This document shows positions 7,680 to 16,221 of a stretch of 64,000 nucleotides of DNA, one piece after another (positions within the stretch are counted from its first letter, which is position 1; the number at the start of each line of letters is the position of its first letter). The notes under the pieces were generated by a model, which worked only from the letters and a program-made list of their open reading frames with translations, made no database searches and was not told the DNA's origin. Made by a program: the position numbers and the translations under genes. The DNA is taken from assembly GCA_963835685.1 (NCBI GenBank), contig CAWIGI010000009.1, forward strand, positions 124,001 to 188,000, written 5' to 3'. Origin of the DNA: DATAGF01 sp963835685 (GTDB lineage Bacteria > Actinomycetota > Thermoleophilia > Miltoncostaeales > Miltoncostaeaceae).

Positions 7680-8456
7680 GTGCCCACCTTCCTCGAGACC
7701 GTCGTGGAGCGCACCCAGGCCGACGTGGCGCGGAGGAGGCGCCAGACGCCTCCGGCCGAGCTCGAGGCGCGTCTCGGGCCGGCGCCGCGCGGGCGCCCGT
7801 TCTCGGAGGCCCTCATCGCCGAGGGCATCTCGCTGATCGCCGAGATGAAGCGCGCCAGCCCGTCTCAGGGCCCGATCCGGCCGGCCGCGAGCGTCGCCGA
7901 GGTCGTGCGCGCCTACCAGTCGGCCGGGGCCCGGGCGGTGTCGGTGCTCACCGAGCCGACCCACTTCGGCGGCAGCCTCGACGACCTCGTCGAGGCCCGC
8001 GCCTCGTGCGACCTGCCGCTGCTGCGGAAGGACTTCGTGGTCAACGAGTACCAGGTGCTCGAGGCGCGGGCGGCGGGCGCCGACGCGGTGCTGCTGATCG
8101 TCGCGGCGCTCGGGCGCGAGCGCCTGGCCGAGCTGATGGCCGGCGCCTCGGACCTGGGCATGGACAGCCTGGTCGAGGTCCACGACGAGGATGAGGTCGA
8201 GGTCGCGGTCGAGGCGGGGGCCGAGGTCATCGGCATCAACAACCGCGACCTGCACAGCCTCGACGTCGACCCCGGCACGACCTTCAGGCTCCTCGCGGAC
8301 GTGCCGGCGGGGACGGTGGTGGTCGCCGAGTCGGGCATCACCCAGCGCGGGCACGTCTCCGAGCTCGAGGACGCCGGCGTGGACGCGATCCTGGTGGGGG
8401 ACGCCCTGATGCGCGCCGACGACCCCGCGACCGCGATCCGGGAGCTGCTGGGCTGA
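7680..8456 (+). CDS. trpC: Indole-3-glycerol phosphate synthase
   Basis: A 258-residue TIM-barrel enzyme forming indole-3-glycerol phosphate. It has SLIAEMKRASPSQGPI (family 'iaEiKraSPSkG'), LTEPTHFGGSLDDL, LLRKDFVVNEYQ with the catalytic lysine, EVIGINNRDL and VAESGIT. Start is GTG 7680. A TAGACT, whose first three bases are the trpD stop, ends 9 bases before it and could be a -10 for an internal leaderless transcript, or may simply be the stop codon. TrpF, TrpB and TrpA are not in the window. Confidence 0.95.
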   Translation: MPTFLETVVERTQADVARRRRQTPPAELEARLGPAPRGRPFSEALIAEGISLIAEMKRASPSQGPIRPAASVAEVVRAYQSAGARAVSVLTEPTHFGGSLDDLVEARASCDLPLLRKDFVVNEYQVLEARAAGADAVLLIVAALGRERLAELMAGASDLGMDSLVEVHDEDEVEVAVEAGAEVIGINNRDLHSLDVDPGTTFRLLADVPAGTVVVAESGITQRGHVSELEDAGVDAILVGDALMRADDPATAIRELLG

Positions 8457-8505
8457 GCCGGGCTGCGAGTGAAGGGTCGGGGCCCCCGAGGTCGAACGCG
8501 GTTCC

Positions 8506-8988
8506 GTGAAGTTCCGCCGCCGCTACCAGGTCGTAGTCGAGGGCGTCTCGGGGCAGGCCGTGGCCCAGCGGTCCGTCATCTCCGAGCACCGCACCGAGGA
8601 GGAGGCGCGGGAGGCGGCCGAGCTCGAGCGCGCCCGCCTGGAGGTCATCCACGGCGGCGGCGCGCGGTCGTGGCGCATCCTGGTCATCCTCGGCGAGGAC
8701 GTCCTGGCCGAGGTGCGGCCGCAGGCGACGGGCGAGGACCTGCTGCGCGCGAGGGCCATCACGCCGCCGCGCCCCGAGCGCTCGGAGGAGCCGGCCGCCG
8801 CCGGGCCCGACAACGGCGCCGCCGAGGAGACGGAGCCCGCCGAGCCCGCCGAGCCCGCGGAGCCCGCGGAGCCGCCGCCGGAGGGCCCCGTCCCCGACTG
8901 GGTCATCCGCCGCTTCGAGGACTCGATCGAGCGCCGTGGGGAGCGGGAGGAGCAGGGGCCCGGCCCCGGGGAGGACGGCGCCTCCTAA
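8506..8988 (+). CDS. Hypothetical protein with acidic Glu-Pro-Ala linker
   Basis: A 160-residue protein not recognised. Residues 1-75 look like a small folded alpha/beta domain (KFRRRYQVVVEGVSGQAVAQ; an acidic helix EEEAREAAELERARLEVI; WRILVILGEDVLAEVRP). Residues 85-130 are a low-complexity linker with repeated EPA triplets, and the tail PDWVIRRFEDSIERRGE is a probable amphipathic helix. Third codon positions are almost all G or C in this frame and not in the antisense one, supporting real coding. GTG start, no clear ribosome binding site. It sits between trpC and the cytochrome c maturation pair without overlapping either. Confidence 0.65.
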   Translation: MKFRRRYQVVVEGVSGQAVAQRSVISEHRTEEEAREAAELERARLEVIHGGGARSWRILVILGEDVLAEVRPQATGEDLLRARAITPPRPERSEEPAAAGPDNGAAEETEPAEPAEPAEPAEPPPEGPVPDWVIRRFEDSIERRGEREEQGPGPGEDGAS

Positions 8989-8992
8989 CCGC

Positions 8993-8998
8993 TACGCT
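8993..8998 (+). promoter_or_regulatory. -10 element TACGCT, 6 bases before the CcmG-like start
   Basis: TACGCT is followed by GGCCGC and then ATG 9005. The spacing predicts a leaderless transcript; no good -35 is visible. Confidence 0.4.
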
Positions 8999-9004
8999 GG
9001 CCGC

Positions 9005-9577
9005 ATGGAATGGGATCGCCGGCGCACCATCGCGGCGATCGTGGGCGGCGTCATCGTCGCCGGCGTGATCGTGCTGCTCGTGCTCGGCCTCGCCAACCGC
9101 GACGTCGGCACCTCGATCCAGGACGCCCTCGAGGAGGGAGAGCGCCCCGAGGCGCCCGCCTTCAGCGCGCCCGTGCTGCTCGCGGCCGACGGCATCGGCC
9201 CGGTCGGGGCGGAGGTGTCGCTCGACGACCTGGCCGGCCGGATCGTCGTGCTCAACTTCTGGGCCTCCTGGTGCGAGCCCTGCGAGGCCGAGGCGCCGAT
9301 CCTCAACCAGGTCGCGCAGCGCTATCGCGCCTCCGGGGAGGCGCTGGTGCTGGGCCTCGACGTCCAGGACCTCAGCGAGGAGGCCCTCACGTTCGCGCGC
9401 GAGTTCGGGATCGCCTACCCGTCGCTGCGCGAGGCCGGCGACGAGGCCTACCGCGACTACGAGCTCACGGGGCTCCCGGAGACCTTCGTGATCGACCCGG
9501 AGGGGCGCATCGCCCTCAAGGTGGTGGGCGAGCTGTCCGACCCGGCCCAGCTGACGACGGCGATCGACCAGCTGTGA
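9005..9577 (+). CDS. Membrane-anchored TlpA/ResA/CcmG-like thioredoxin
   Basis: A 190-residue thiol-disulfide oxidoreductase. Residues 8-29 form one membrane anchor (AAIVGGVIVAGVIVLLVLGL) preceded by arginines, so the domain faces outside. The redoxin domain has the FWASWCEPCEAEAP active site (WCxxC), the DV..LSEEALTFAREFGIAYP insert typical of TlpA/CcmG, and the cis-proline in GLPETFVID. It probably keeps apocytochrome c cysteines reduced. It overlaps the CcmH-like gene by GTGA, which supports a cytochrome c maturation role over a general disulfide role. Confidence 0.88.
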   Translation: MEWDRRRTIAAIVGGVIVAGVIVLLVLGLANRDVGTSIQDALEEGERPEAPAFSAPVLLAADGIGPVGAEVSLDDLAGRIVVLNFWASWCEPCEAEAPILNQVAQRYRASGEALVLGLDVQDLSEEALTFAREFGIAYPSLREAGDEAYRDYELTGLPETFVIDPEGRIALKVVGELSDPAQLTTAIDQL

Positions 9578-10020
9578 GGCGGGCCGCGCTCCTCCTCCTG
9601 GCCCTGCTCGTCCTGGCGGGCCTGCCGGGCGCCGCGGGGGCGCTCACGGTGAACGAGGTGGCGCGCGAGGTGCGCTGCCCGACCTGCAACACGCCCCTGG
9701 ACGTGTCGAGCTCCCCGGCCGCGGCGGACATGAAGCGCTACATCGCCGAGCGGATCGACGCCGGCTGGGAGAAGCAGCGGATCATCGACGGGCTGGTCGC
9801 GGAGTTCGGCCAGGGCGTGCTCGCCACGCCGCCCAAGTCCGGGTTCGACCTGATCGCCTGGCTCGTCCCCGGGCTCGCGGTCCTCGCGGGCATCGTGGGG
9901 ATCGGGCTCCTCGCCTGGACCTGGTCCCGGCGCAGGCCCGCGGCCGCGGGGCCCGAGGCCCCGCCCCCGACGCCCGAGGAGGCCCGCCGCCTCGAGGACG
10001 AGCTGCGCCGGCTGCGATGA
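9574..10020 (+). CDS. ccmH: CcmH-like cytochrome c maturation protein
   Basis: A 148-residue protein with a cleavable signal peptide (RRAALLLLALLVLAGLPGAAGA), then the CcmH domain: REVRCPTCNTPLDVSSSPAA holds the redox pair in the family's 'lRCpvCq' position, followed by KRYIAERIDAGWEKQRIIDGLVAEFG. A C-terminal membrane helix (LVPGLAVLAGIVGIGLLAWTW) and a charged tail complete the usual topology. CcmH reduces or presents apocytochrome c for haem attachment. Start GTG overlaps the CcmG-like stop; its own stop overlaps the next gene (ATGA). CcmF, CcmE and the CcmABC exporter are not in the window. Confidence 0.88.
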   Translation: MRRAALLLLALLVLAGLPGAAGALTVNEVAREVRCPTCNTPLDVSSSPAAADMKRYIAERIDAGWEKQRIIDGLVAEFGQGVLATPPKSGFDLIAWLVPGLAVLAGIVGIGLLAWTWSRRRPAAAGPEAPPPTPEEARRLEDELRRLR

Positions 10021-10937
10021 GCCGCCCGCCGGCGGAGCGGGTCCGCGTGGGGACGGCGTCGTGGACCGACCCCGAGTTCATCAGGGCCGGCTGGTATCCG
10101 CCCGACGTGAAGGACGACGCCGCCGCGCGGCTGCGCTACTACGCGAGCCGCTTCCCCATGGTCGAGGTGAACGCGAGCTTCTACGCCCTGCCGACGGTCG
10201 AGACGACCGCCTCGTGGGCCGAGCGCACCCCCGACGGCTTCCGCTTCCACGTGAAGGCGCATCAGGTCATCTCGGGGCACCCGTCCGAGCCGGGGCGCCT
10301 GCCGCCGCCGCTGCGCGAGCTGCCGGCCTCCCACGACGCGAAGGGCCGCATCCGGCGCGCCAGCCGCGAGCTGCGCGACGCGGTCATCGACTCCCTCCTC
10401 GAGGCCGTCGGGCCGCTGGGCGACAAGCTCGGGGCGGTCCTGGTGCAGCTGCCGCCGTACGTCGTCTCGGGACCACGCCAGCGGGAGGAGCTCGGGCGGA
10501 TCCTCTCGCGCCTGCGCCCGGCGCGCGCGGCGGTCGAGTTCCGCCATCGCTCCTGGGCCGAGCCCGGCGAGCGCGAGGCCGCCGCCGAGCTGCTGGGCGC
10601 CCACGACGCCGCCTGGGTGGTCGTGGACGCCCCCCGGATCGACGCCAAGAACGTCATGCCGCCGATCGTCGAGGTGACCACGCCCGGCCTCGCCTACCTG
10701 CGCCTGCACGGGCGGAACGCCGCGACCTGGAACACCGGCCGCACCGTGGCCGAGCGCTTCGACCACGTCTACTCCGATCAGGAGATGGAGGAGTGGCTCG
10801 ACCCGGTGCTCGACATGGCCGAGCGCGCCCAGGAGGTGGCGGTGGTCTTCAACAACAACGCGCGCGACCACGCGCTACGCAACGCGACCGACTTCCGCGA
10901 GATGATTTCCGCTGCAAAGCGGCGGGTTTCCGACTGA
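10017..10937 (+). CDS. DUF72 (YecE-like) family protein
   Basis: A 306-residue TIM-barrel-like protein of the DUF72/YecE family, whose reaction is unknown. Family hallmarks are VGTASWTDPEF near the start, GWYPPDVKDDAAARLRYYASRFPMVEVNASFY, FRFHVKAHQVISGHP, VEFRHRSW, YLRLHGRN and the late VVFNNNARDHALRNA. An ATGA overlap with the CcmH-like gene puts it at the end of the same run, but no functional link to cytochrome maturation is known. Length and start are normal for the family. Confidence 0.9.
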   Translation: MSRPPAERVRVGTASWTDPEFIRAGWYPPDVKDDAAARLRYYASRFPMVEVNASFYALPTVETTASWAERTPDGFRFHVKAHQVISGHPSEPGRLPPPLRELPASHDAKGRIRRASRELRDAVIDSLLEAVGPLGDKLGAVLVQLPPYVVSGPRQREELGRILSRLRPARAAVEFRHRSWAEPGEREAAAELLGAHDAAWVVVDAPRIDAKNVMPPIVEVTTPGLAYLRLHGRNAATWNTGRTVAERFDHVYSDQEMEEWLDPVLDMAERAQEVAVVFNNNARDHALRNATDFREMISAAKRRVSD

Positions 10938-10978
10938 TGGCCCGTCGCGACCGGTGCGCCCGCCCCCCCACGCCGCGG

Positions 10979-11221
10979 TCAGATCTCGAGGACACGACGC
11001 TTCTTGGCCCTGAACTCCTCGTCAGTGATGACGCCCGCGGCCCTCAGCCTGGCGAGGCCGCGGAGCTCGGCCATCCAGGTGGGATCCCGCACCGGCGGCG
11101 CGGACGTGCCGGCCTGCGCCGCCCATCGCCCCCGCTGGCGTTCGAGTGCGCGCCTGGTCAGCAGCTCCTCGGTCCCCGCATCGATCGCCTTCCAGCGCAT
11201 TTCATTCATGAGCAGTGCCAT
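10979..11221 (-). CDS. Small SHOCT-domain protein (third gene of a DUF6325 operon)
   Basis: An 80-residue protein whose last 30 residues, LARLRAAGVITDEEFRAKKRRVLEI, are a SHOCT (short C-terminal) domain, a helix-turn-helix oligomerisation motif usually appended to membrane or stress proteins. The start is the ATG at 11221 preceded by GGGAG about 9 bases upstream; a longer reading frame upstream has no ribosome binding site. It is a diverged paralogue of the next gene. The N-terminal half (ALLMNEMRWKAIDAGTEELL) is not recognised. Confidence 0.75.
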   Translation of the reverse strand: MALLMNEMRWKAIDAGTEELLTRRALERQRGRWAAQAGTSAPPVRDPTWMAELRGLARLRAAGVITDEEFRAKKRRVLEI

Positions 11222-11388
11222 GTCGCCCACTCCCTCATGCCGCGCCGCCCGCAGCGCCCAGCGCGCCTGGGCCCCCGGAACCAGCCGCGATCGGCCTCTG
11301 CCGGCGGACTGCACGCGGCCCGTCTCGCGGCGGACCTCCTCAGACGCCCTCCGGGCGCGGCGCGTCGCCGCGCCCGAGCCGCCGGGGC

Positions 11389-11673
11389 TCAGATCCCCAG
11401 CAGCTGCTTCTTCTTGGCCTCGAACTCCTCCTCGCTGATGATGCCCTGGGACTTGAGCTGCGCGAGCTGATTCAGCTCGGCCATGTAGTCCGGCTCGGCC
11501 GGCGCGGCGGGAGGCGGGGGCGCCGCCGCGGCCTGGGCCTGCTGGGCCTCATAGTCGGCCTGCTGCTGCTGATCCTCCCAGCGCCCGGCCTGACGCCGGC
11601 TGACGCGATTCGACACGGCGGTCGCGGTGCCCGCGACCACCGCCGTGCGGCCCACCGCCCTTAAGAGTCCCAT
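11389..11673 (-). CDS. SHOCT-domain protein with coiled, Gln-rich middle
   Basis: A 94-residue protein. It begins MGLLRAVGRTAVVAGTATAVSNRVSRRQA, a short glycine/alanine hydrophobic stretch seen in small 'SHOCT' proteins, then a Gln/Ala/Pro-rich linker (residues 33-62), then the SHOCT domain LNQLAQLKSQGIISEEEFEAKKKQLLG at the C-terminus. Start ATG has GGAGGAG 8 bases upstream. It lies 25 bases downstream of the DUF6325 gene. DUF6325-SHOCT neighbourhoods recur in actinobacteria; the function is unknown. Confidence 0.85.
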   Translation of the reverse strand: MGLLRAVGRTAVVAGTATAVSNRVSRRQAGRWEDQQQQADYEAQQAQAAAAPPPPAAPAEPDYMAELNQLAQLKSQGIISEEEFEAKKKQLLGI

Positions 11674-11698
11674 CTGCGTCTCCTCCTTCGGTCGTCGG

Positions 11699-12142
11699 TC
11701 AGGACTCGAGGCCCTCGAGCGCCTCCACCAGGTCGGCATGCGGGATGCGCTGGCTGGCGATGAGCTGGCCGCCGTTGCGCCGCACCGCTGCGGCGAACGG
11801 CGCTGCCCAGCGGTTCTCGTAGACGATCACGACGGCCGACTCACCCGGCTCCATGGCCGCGGCGGCCGCCTCGGTGTCGTCGTCCCCCATGAGCCCCGAG
11901 CTGGCGCCCTCGAAGACCGTGAAGTCGCCGATCCGGTCCGGCTCGATGCCGTCGACGTTGAAGCCGGCGACGGCGCCGTCCTCGCCCTTGGTGACGAACA
12001 GCACGTCGAGCACGCGGATGACCCCGCGCTCCACGAGGTCCACCAGCAGCGGCGCGGCCTCGCCGGTCATGGGCGCATCGGCCGGGAAGCCGATCACCAC
12101 CACGTCGATCGGGCCCAGCTCGTCCATGTCGTCTGTGCTCAC
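11699..12142 (-). CDS. DUF6325-family protein
   Basis: A 147-residue soluble alpha/beta protein. MDELGPIDVVVIGFPADAP at the start, LLVDLVERGVIRVLDVLFVTKGEDG in the middle and the PGESAVVIVYENRWA block near the end match the DUF6325 family, previously lumped with 'DUF1269-like' membrane-associated proteins. The two ferredoxin-like halves (ADAPMTGEAAPLLVDLVERGVIRVLD and SAVVIVYENRWAAPFAAAVRRNGG) probably form a dimeric fold. It is the first gene of a three-gene reverse operon with two SHOCT proteins. Function unknown; stress response is only a guess from the company it keeps. Confidence 0.8.
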   Translation of the reverse strand: MSTDDMDELGPIDVVVIGFPADAPMTGEAAPLLVDLVERGVIRVLDVLFVTKGEDGAVAGFNVDGIEPDRIGDFTVFEGASSGLMGDDDTEAAAAAMEPGESAVVIVYENRWAAPFAAAVRRNGGQLIASQRIPHADLVEALEGLES

Positions 12143-12248
12143 CCCACCCTCCCGCTCGTCGTGCGCCGCGATCCAGCGCGGCAGGCCTGGCCGTGAACGC
12201 TATCCGTTCGGGCGTCGTCCGCATAGCCAGTGGGAGGAAGCGCGATGC

Positions 12249-12254
12249 TAGGGT
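12249..12254 (+). promoter_or_regulatory. -10 element TAGGGT, 8 bases before a small gene
   Basis: TAGGGT is followed by CAGCCGCG and ATG 12263, the leaderless spacing seen elsewhere in the window. Confidence 0.4.
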
Positions 12255-12262
12255 CAGCCGCG

Positions 12263-12457
12263 ATGGGCGACGAGAGCCAGAGCGCCGGCCCGCCGGCCTG
12301 TCCCAAGGACGGCATCACGATGAGGCCGACCATCCGGGTGATGCGGAGCCACGGGCTGCAGGGCGGCAAGGCCGTGCCCAGGGACAAGACCGTGGACGTG
12401 TGGCGGTGTCCGGCGTGCGGCCGGGAGCTGCCCCGCTCCTCTCCGGAGTCGTCCTAG
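12263..12457 (+). CDS. Small putative zinc-ribbon protein
   Basis: A 64-residue protein not assigned to a family. Two cysteine knuckles, PACPKDG near residue 13 and WRCPACGREL near residue 49, would form a zinc ribbon if paired, although the first has a single cysteine and a nearby acidic residue. The centre (RPTIRVMRSHGLQGGKAVPRDKTVDVW) is basic. A frame opening earlier exists, but ATG 12263 is chosen because a -10 element ends 8 bases before it. Its stop TAG overlaps the stop of the convergent HD-GYP gene in a shared CTAG. Confidence 0.6.
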   Translation: MGDESQSAGPPACPKDGITMRPTIRVMRSHGLQGGKAVPRDKTVDVWRCPACGRELPRSSPESS

Positions 12458-13981
12458 GGCGAGGCCGGCCGGGGGCGGCTCGCCATCGCCGCGGCCGCCG
12501 ACGGGCCCGCGGCCCCTCCACGCTCGCGGAGCACCTGCAGGAACGCTGGCACGACCCGGGGGTCGAACTGGCTGCCGGCGCCCTCCCGCAGCTCCTCGAC
12601 CGCGGCCTCCGGGGGCCGGGGCGGGTCGTACGGGCGGTCGCTGACGATCGCCTGGTAGGCGTCGCACACCGCCACGATGCGGGAGGGGAGGGGGATCTGC
12701 TCGCCGCGCAGCCCGTCCGGGTAGCCGCCGCCGTCCCAGTGCTCGTGCATCGCGCGCAGCAGCGGCGCGAGGTGGGCGAGGGCGGGGATCCCGAGCACGA
12801 GATCCTCGCCCGCGGCCGGGTGGCGGCGGACGACCTCCCACTCGTCCGCGGACAGCGGGCCCGGCTTGTCGAGGATCTGCTGCGGGACCGCCAGCTTGCC
12901 CAGGTCGTGCAGGGCCCCCGCGACGTGGAGCTCGGCCAGCTCGGGCCCCCTCACCCCGAGGCGGCGCCCGACGGCCACCGCGAGCTCCGCGACGTCGCCC
13001 GAGTGGTCGTTCGACGGCGCCGTCCTTGACCGCGAGGGCCTGGAGGACGGAGTTCAGGGCGGCGTCGGCCGACGCCCGCACCCGGCGCCGCGGCGCCTCC
13101 GAGAGCTCGTACGAGGCCGCGACGACGAGCGGGCCGAGGGCCATCCAGACGATCGCCATGACGGCGTCCCCGTTCGACCCCTCGCCGGCCGACCAGGCGA
13201 TCCGCTCGGCCGCGAGCACGGCCTCGGCGACGAACGCGGTGCCGAGCCCGATCGGGAGCGGCATCCTCACCCCCACGACCGCGAGCATGACGAGCAGCAC
13301 GGCGTGGACGGGCTCGAAACCCTCGCCGCCGGGGAACAGGACCGGCGACGCGCCCACGGCGACGCACGCGAGCGCCAGCGCCACCGAGCGCGCCGACCAG
13401 GCCGGCCAGCGCGGCGCCGTGAGCAGCGCCGAGGCGAGCCGGCCGCGCAGGCCCGGCCGGTCGGCGACGCCGGTCGTCACGTCCCCGCGCCCGGTCCGGC
13501 GCCGCGGGCCGCCCGGCCGGCGCCGGCGCCTGGCGGCCTGGGCCATCTCGTCGATGCGCAGCGCGACCGCGACCGCCGCGGGCTTGTCGGCGTCGGCCGC
13601 GGCGTCGGCGACGAACCACGCCTCGCGCGAGAAGTACGCGAGCCGGGCAGCCGCATCCGGTCGGCCGGCGCTCGCCCGCGCCTGCTCCTCGAGGTACCCG
13701 AGGATCTCCTGGCACTCGGGGGTCGACCAGCCGCCGCTGCGCGCCTGGTCGCGCTTGAGGCCGAGGAGCCACCACACCAGGACCAGCAGCGGGACCTTCA
13801 CGACCACGAGGGCGGCGACGACCCACACCGCGAGCGTCTCGGGGCTGCCCGCGCCGGCGACCAGGAGCGCCGCGAAGCTCCCCACCGCCAGCACGACGAG
13901 GGCGGACGCCACGAGGCCCAGGATGACCCCGGCCCGCGGGTCCCCCCGGGCGTCGACCAGGAGTGAGCCGCGCGATCCCAC
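12454..13981 (-). pseudogene. Membrane protein with HD-GYP phosphodiesterase domain, one frameshift
   Basis: An approximately 508-residue protein with two N-terminal membrane helices, a cytosolic helical stretch (GYLEEQARASAGRPD...), a second group of membrane helices, and a C-terminal HD-GYP domain that should hydrolyse cyclic di-GMP. Metal and GYP residues are intact: DHSGDVAE, GALHDLGKLAVP, HEHWDGGGYPDGL and RIVAVCDAYQAI. Near 13009-13013 one extra base (GTTCGAC for GTCGAC on the forward strand) separates ALAVKDGAV from DHSGDV; deleting it restores the exact family spacing. Total length is 3n+1. A sequence error is likely. GTG start. The stop shares CTAG with the convergent small gene. Confidence 0.85.
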
Positions 13982-14066
13982 GGGCTGACGCTAGCAACCT
14001 CTCGGCGCGGGAACTCCGCCACCGGCCGGAGGCTCGGCGGAAACGGTCGTTAACAAGCGAAGCACG

Positions 14067-14096
14067 TTGCGGATCGGCCGCGGCATTGCCTACACT
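14067..14096 (+). promoter_or_regulatory. Promoter TTGCGG-18-TACACT of the Fe-S carrier gene
   Basis: TACACT ends 6 bases before GTG 14103, and TTGCGG lies 18 bases upstream of it. The arrangement predicts a leaderless mRNA and decides the start codon against the ATG at 14067. Confidence 0.5.
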
Positions 14097-14102
14097 GGAG
14101 TC

Positions 14103-14423
14103 GTGGTCACGCTCACCCAGGACGCGAGGGACAAGCTCCGCTCCCTGCTCGCAGACGAGGCCGATCCGGCCGCCGGGCTGCGGGTGCAGGTCGTCCCCGG
14201 GGGGTGCTCGGGCTTCGAGTACGACCTCTCGCTGGCGGGCGCGGAGGACGGGGACGAGGTCGTCGAAGGCGACGGGGTCAGGGTCATCGTCAACAGGTTC
14301 AGCGTGCCGTACCTGCTGGGGGTCGAGCTCGACTACGAGGAGGGCTTCCAAGGGGCCGGGTTCCTCATCAAGAACCCCAACGCCACGTCCTCCTGCGGCT
14401 GCGGCAAGAGCTTCCAGGCCTGA
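14103..14423 (+). CDS. A-type iron-sulfur carrier (HesB/IscA/ErpA family)
   Basis: A 106-residue scaffold/carrier that passes Fe-S clusters to apoproteins. The three family cysteines are present: VVPGGCSGFEY and the C-terminal SCGCGKSF. LTQDARDKLRSLL opens the domain, and the DYEEGFQGAGFLIKNPNA block precedes the tail. Start is placed at GTG (residues VVTLTQ) on promoter spacing; an in-frame ATG 36 bases upstream would add a segment that overlaps the -10. It is followed 34 bases later by plsC on the same strand. Confidence 0.93.
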   Translation: MVTLTQDARDKLRSLLADEADPAAGLRVQVVPGGCSGFEYDLSLAGAEDGDEVVEGDGVRVIVNRFSVPYLLGVELDYEEGFQGAGFLIKNPNATSSCGCGKSFQA

Positions 14424-14457
14424 CCTGAGCCGGGTCCACTGGCGCCCGGCCGGACGC

Positions 14458-15087
14458 GTGCGCCGCCGCGCGTTCTGGTACCTCGCCCGCGGGACGATGT
14501 ACCCGCCGATGTCGTTGGTCGCCGGCTTCCGCGTCGCCGGGCGCCGCCGCATCCCCCGCCGCGGCGGGGTGCTCGTCGTCGCCAACCACGTCGGCGACCT
14601 CGACCCGACCTTCGTGGGCGTGGCCTGCGCCCCGAGGGTGGCGCAGTACCTCACCGACGCCCGCCACTATCGCCACCTGCCGTTCTCGTGGCTGCTGTTC
14701 TCTCTCGGCGCGTTCCCGGTGCGTCCCGGCACCGCGGACACCCGCGCGATCCGCCACGCCCGCGACCAGCTGCTCGCTGGCGAGCTCCTGGTGATCTTCC
14801 CCGAGGGCCGGGCCGGCTGGGGCGAGCCGCTCGGGGAGTTCCTCGACGGCGCCGGCCACCTCGGCCTCACCCCCGGGGTCACCGTCGTGCCGGCGGCGAT
14901 CTGGGGCGTCCACCGCCTCATGCGCGGTTGGCGCCCGGTCGGCCGCGGCCCCGTGCTCGTGGCCTTCGGCCACCCGGTCCCGGTGCCCACGGCCGGCTCG
15001 CGGCGCGAGCGGGCGGAGGAGCTCACCCGCCGGACGCGCGCCGCCATCGTGGAGCTGCTCGAGCCGATGATGCGAGCCCACCCGTGA
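14458..15087 (+). CDS. 1-acyl-sn-glycerol-3-phosphate acyltransferase-like (PlsC domain)
   Basis: A 209-residue membrane-associated acyltransferase for phosphatidic acid synthesis or a related lipid. Motif I is NHVGDLDP (NHxxxxD), motif II is around FPVRPG, motif III is IFPEGRAG (FPEG) and motif IV is VTVVPAAIWG. GTG 14458 begins right at VRRRAFWYLARG, the usual basic membrane-binding start; no earlier start codon exists after the preceding stop. Its stop overlaps the next gene's GTG (GTGA). Compared with E. coli PlsC it is slightly short, as is usual for actinobacterial homologues. Confidence 0.88.
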   Translation: MRRRAFWYLARGTMYPPMSLVAGFRVAGRRRIPRRGGVLVVANHVGDLDPTFVGVACAPRVAQYLTDARHYRHLPFSWLLFSLGAFPVRPGTADTRAIRHARDQLLAGELLVIFPEGRAGWGEPLGEFLDGAGHLGLTPGVTVVPAAIWGVHRLMRGWRPVGRGPVLVAFGHPVPVPTAGSRRERAEELTRRTRAAIVELLEPMMRAHP

Positions 15088-16221
15088 TCGCCCACGCCGC
15101 CCCGCCGCCGCCGGTCGTCTCGGCCCCGGCCGTCAGCTACGGCCGCGTCGCCGTGCGCGTCGGCCCGCGGACGGAGCGGATCGAGGTGCAGGCGGACGGG
15201 CGCATCACCGCGCGCCTGCGCCCCCCTCCCGGCCCGCGCCGCGTGTCCGTGCCCGTGCCCGACCGGGATCCACGCGGTGCGGGTGAAGGCGATCGGCCGG
15301 GGCGGCGCGCGCTGGTCGGCGACGGTTCGCGTGCGGGCGCTGCCGCGGAGCGCCCTGCGCGCGGGGCGGATCCCGGGCTTCGTCAACCGCCGCCTCCAGC
15401 GCGACGTCGAGCGGCTCGCCGGCGGGATGGCGGCCGTCACCGGCGTCTACGTCCAGCATCTCGTCACCGGCTGCGGCGCGGCCGTCAACGCTGACGCGCA
15501 GTTCCCGGCCGCGAGCACCCTGAAGGCCGCGATCCTCGTCAACGCGGTCCGTCGCGGGCGGGCCGCGTCCCTGGGGTCGACCCTCGACCGGATGATCATC
15601 GACTCGGACGACAGGGCGGCGAACTCGGTGCTGGCGACGCTCGGCGGGGGGTCCGGGGACGCCGGGGCCGTCCAGGTGACCCAGACCCTGCGCGACCTGG
15701 GCCTGGACCGCTCGCTCGTGCGCCGACCCTTCATCATCGAGAACGCCCGCCGGCCCCTTCCCATCGAGACGACCCGGAGCCCCTCGCTCTACACGAACTT
15801 CATCAGCACGCCCTACGAGCTCGCGCGCCTCATGGTCGCCGTGCACCGCGGCGCGATCGGCCGCGGCGGCGTCGAGCGCATCGGGATCGGGGCGTCCGCC
15901 GCCCGCTCGGAGCTGCTCGCGCGGCTGCTCGACGTCCGCGACGCCACCAAGCTCGTCGCCGGGCTGCCCTCCGGCGTGCCCGTGGCGCACAAGACCGGGT
16001 ACACCGACGAGGTCCGGCACGACGCCGGGATCGTCTACCTGCGCAGCGGCCCCGTGGCGGCCGCCGTCATGGCCTGGAGCCCGTCGGGGGTCGCGGGCGC
16101 GGGCGAGCGCTTCATCGCCCGGGTCGCCACGGCCGCGCGCGCCCGGCTCGCCGGCGGCGGGGCGTGCGAGGGCCTCCCCCTGACGCCGCGTCGCCCGCGG
16201 GGGTCGCCCGGCGCAGGCTGA
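15084..16221 (+). pseudogene. Class A beta-lactamase-fold serine hydrolase, one frameshift
   Basis: About 378 residues once corrected. An N-terminal beta-rich segment (AVSYGRVAVRVGPRTERIEVQ...) is followed by the penicillin-binding/class A domain: the nucleophile SxxK is STLK, the KTG triad is AHKTGYTDEVRHDAG, but the SDN loop reads DSDDRAAN, so Asn is replaced by Asp. One extra C at 15263-15264 (GACCGGGATCC for GACGGGATCC) splits it between VSVPVPDG and IHAVRVKAIG. Length is 3n+1. No signal peptide is obvious after the GTG. A D,D-peptidase or esterase is as likely as a beta-lactamase. Its last 110 bases overlap the convergent membrane gene. Confidence 0.8.

Noticed and set aside
8469..9068. 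Alternative forward frame over the hypothetical gene at 8506
   Set aside because: Arg-rich with no regular GC third positions; the frame starting at 8506 has the expected codon bias.
14067..14102. Upstream start ATG 14067 for the Fe-S carrier
   Set aside because: It would place the -10 TACACT inside the coding region and adds residues absent from the family.
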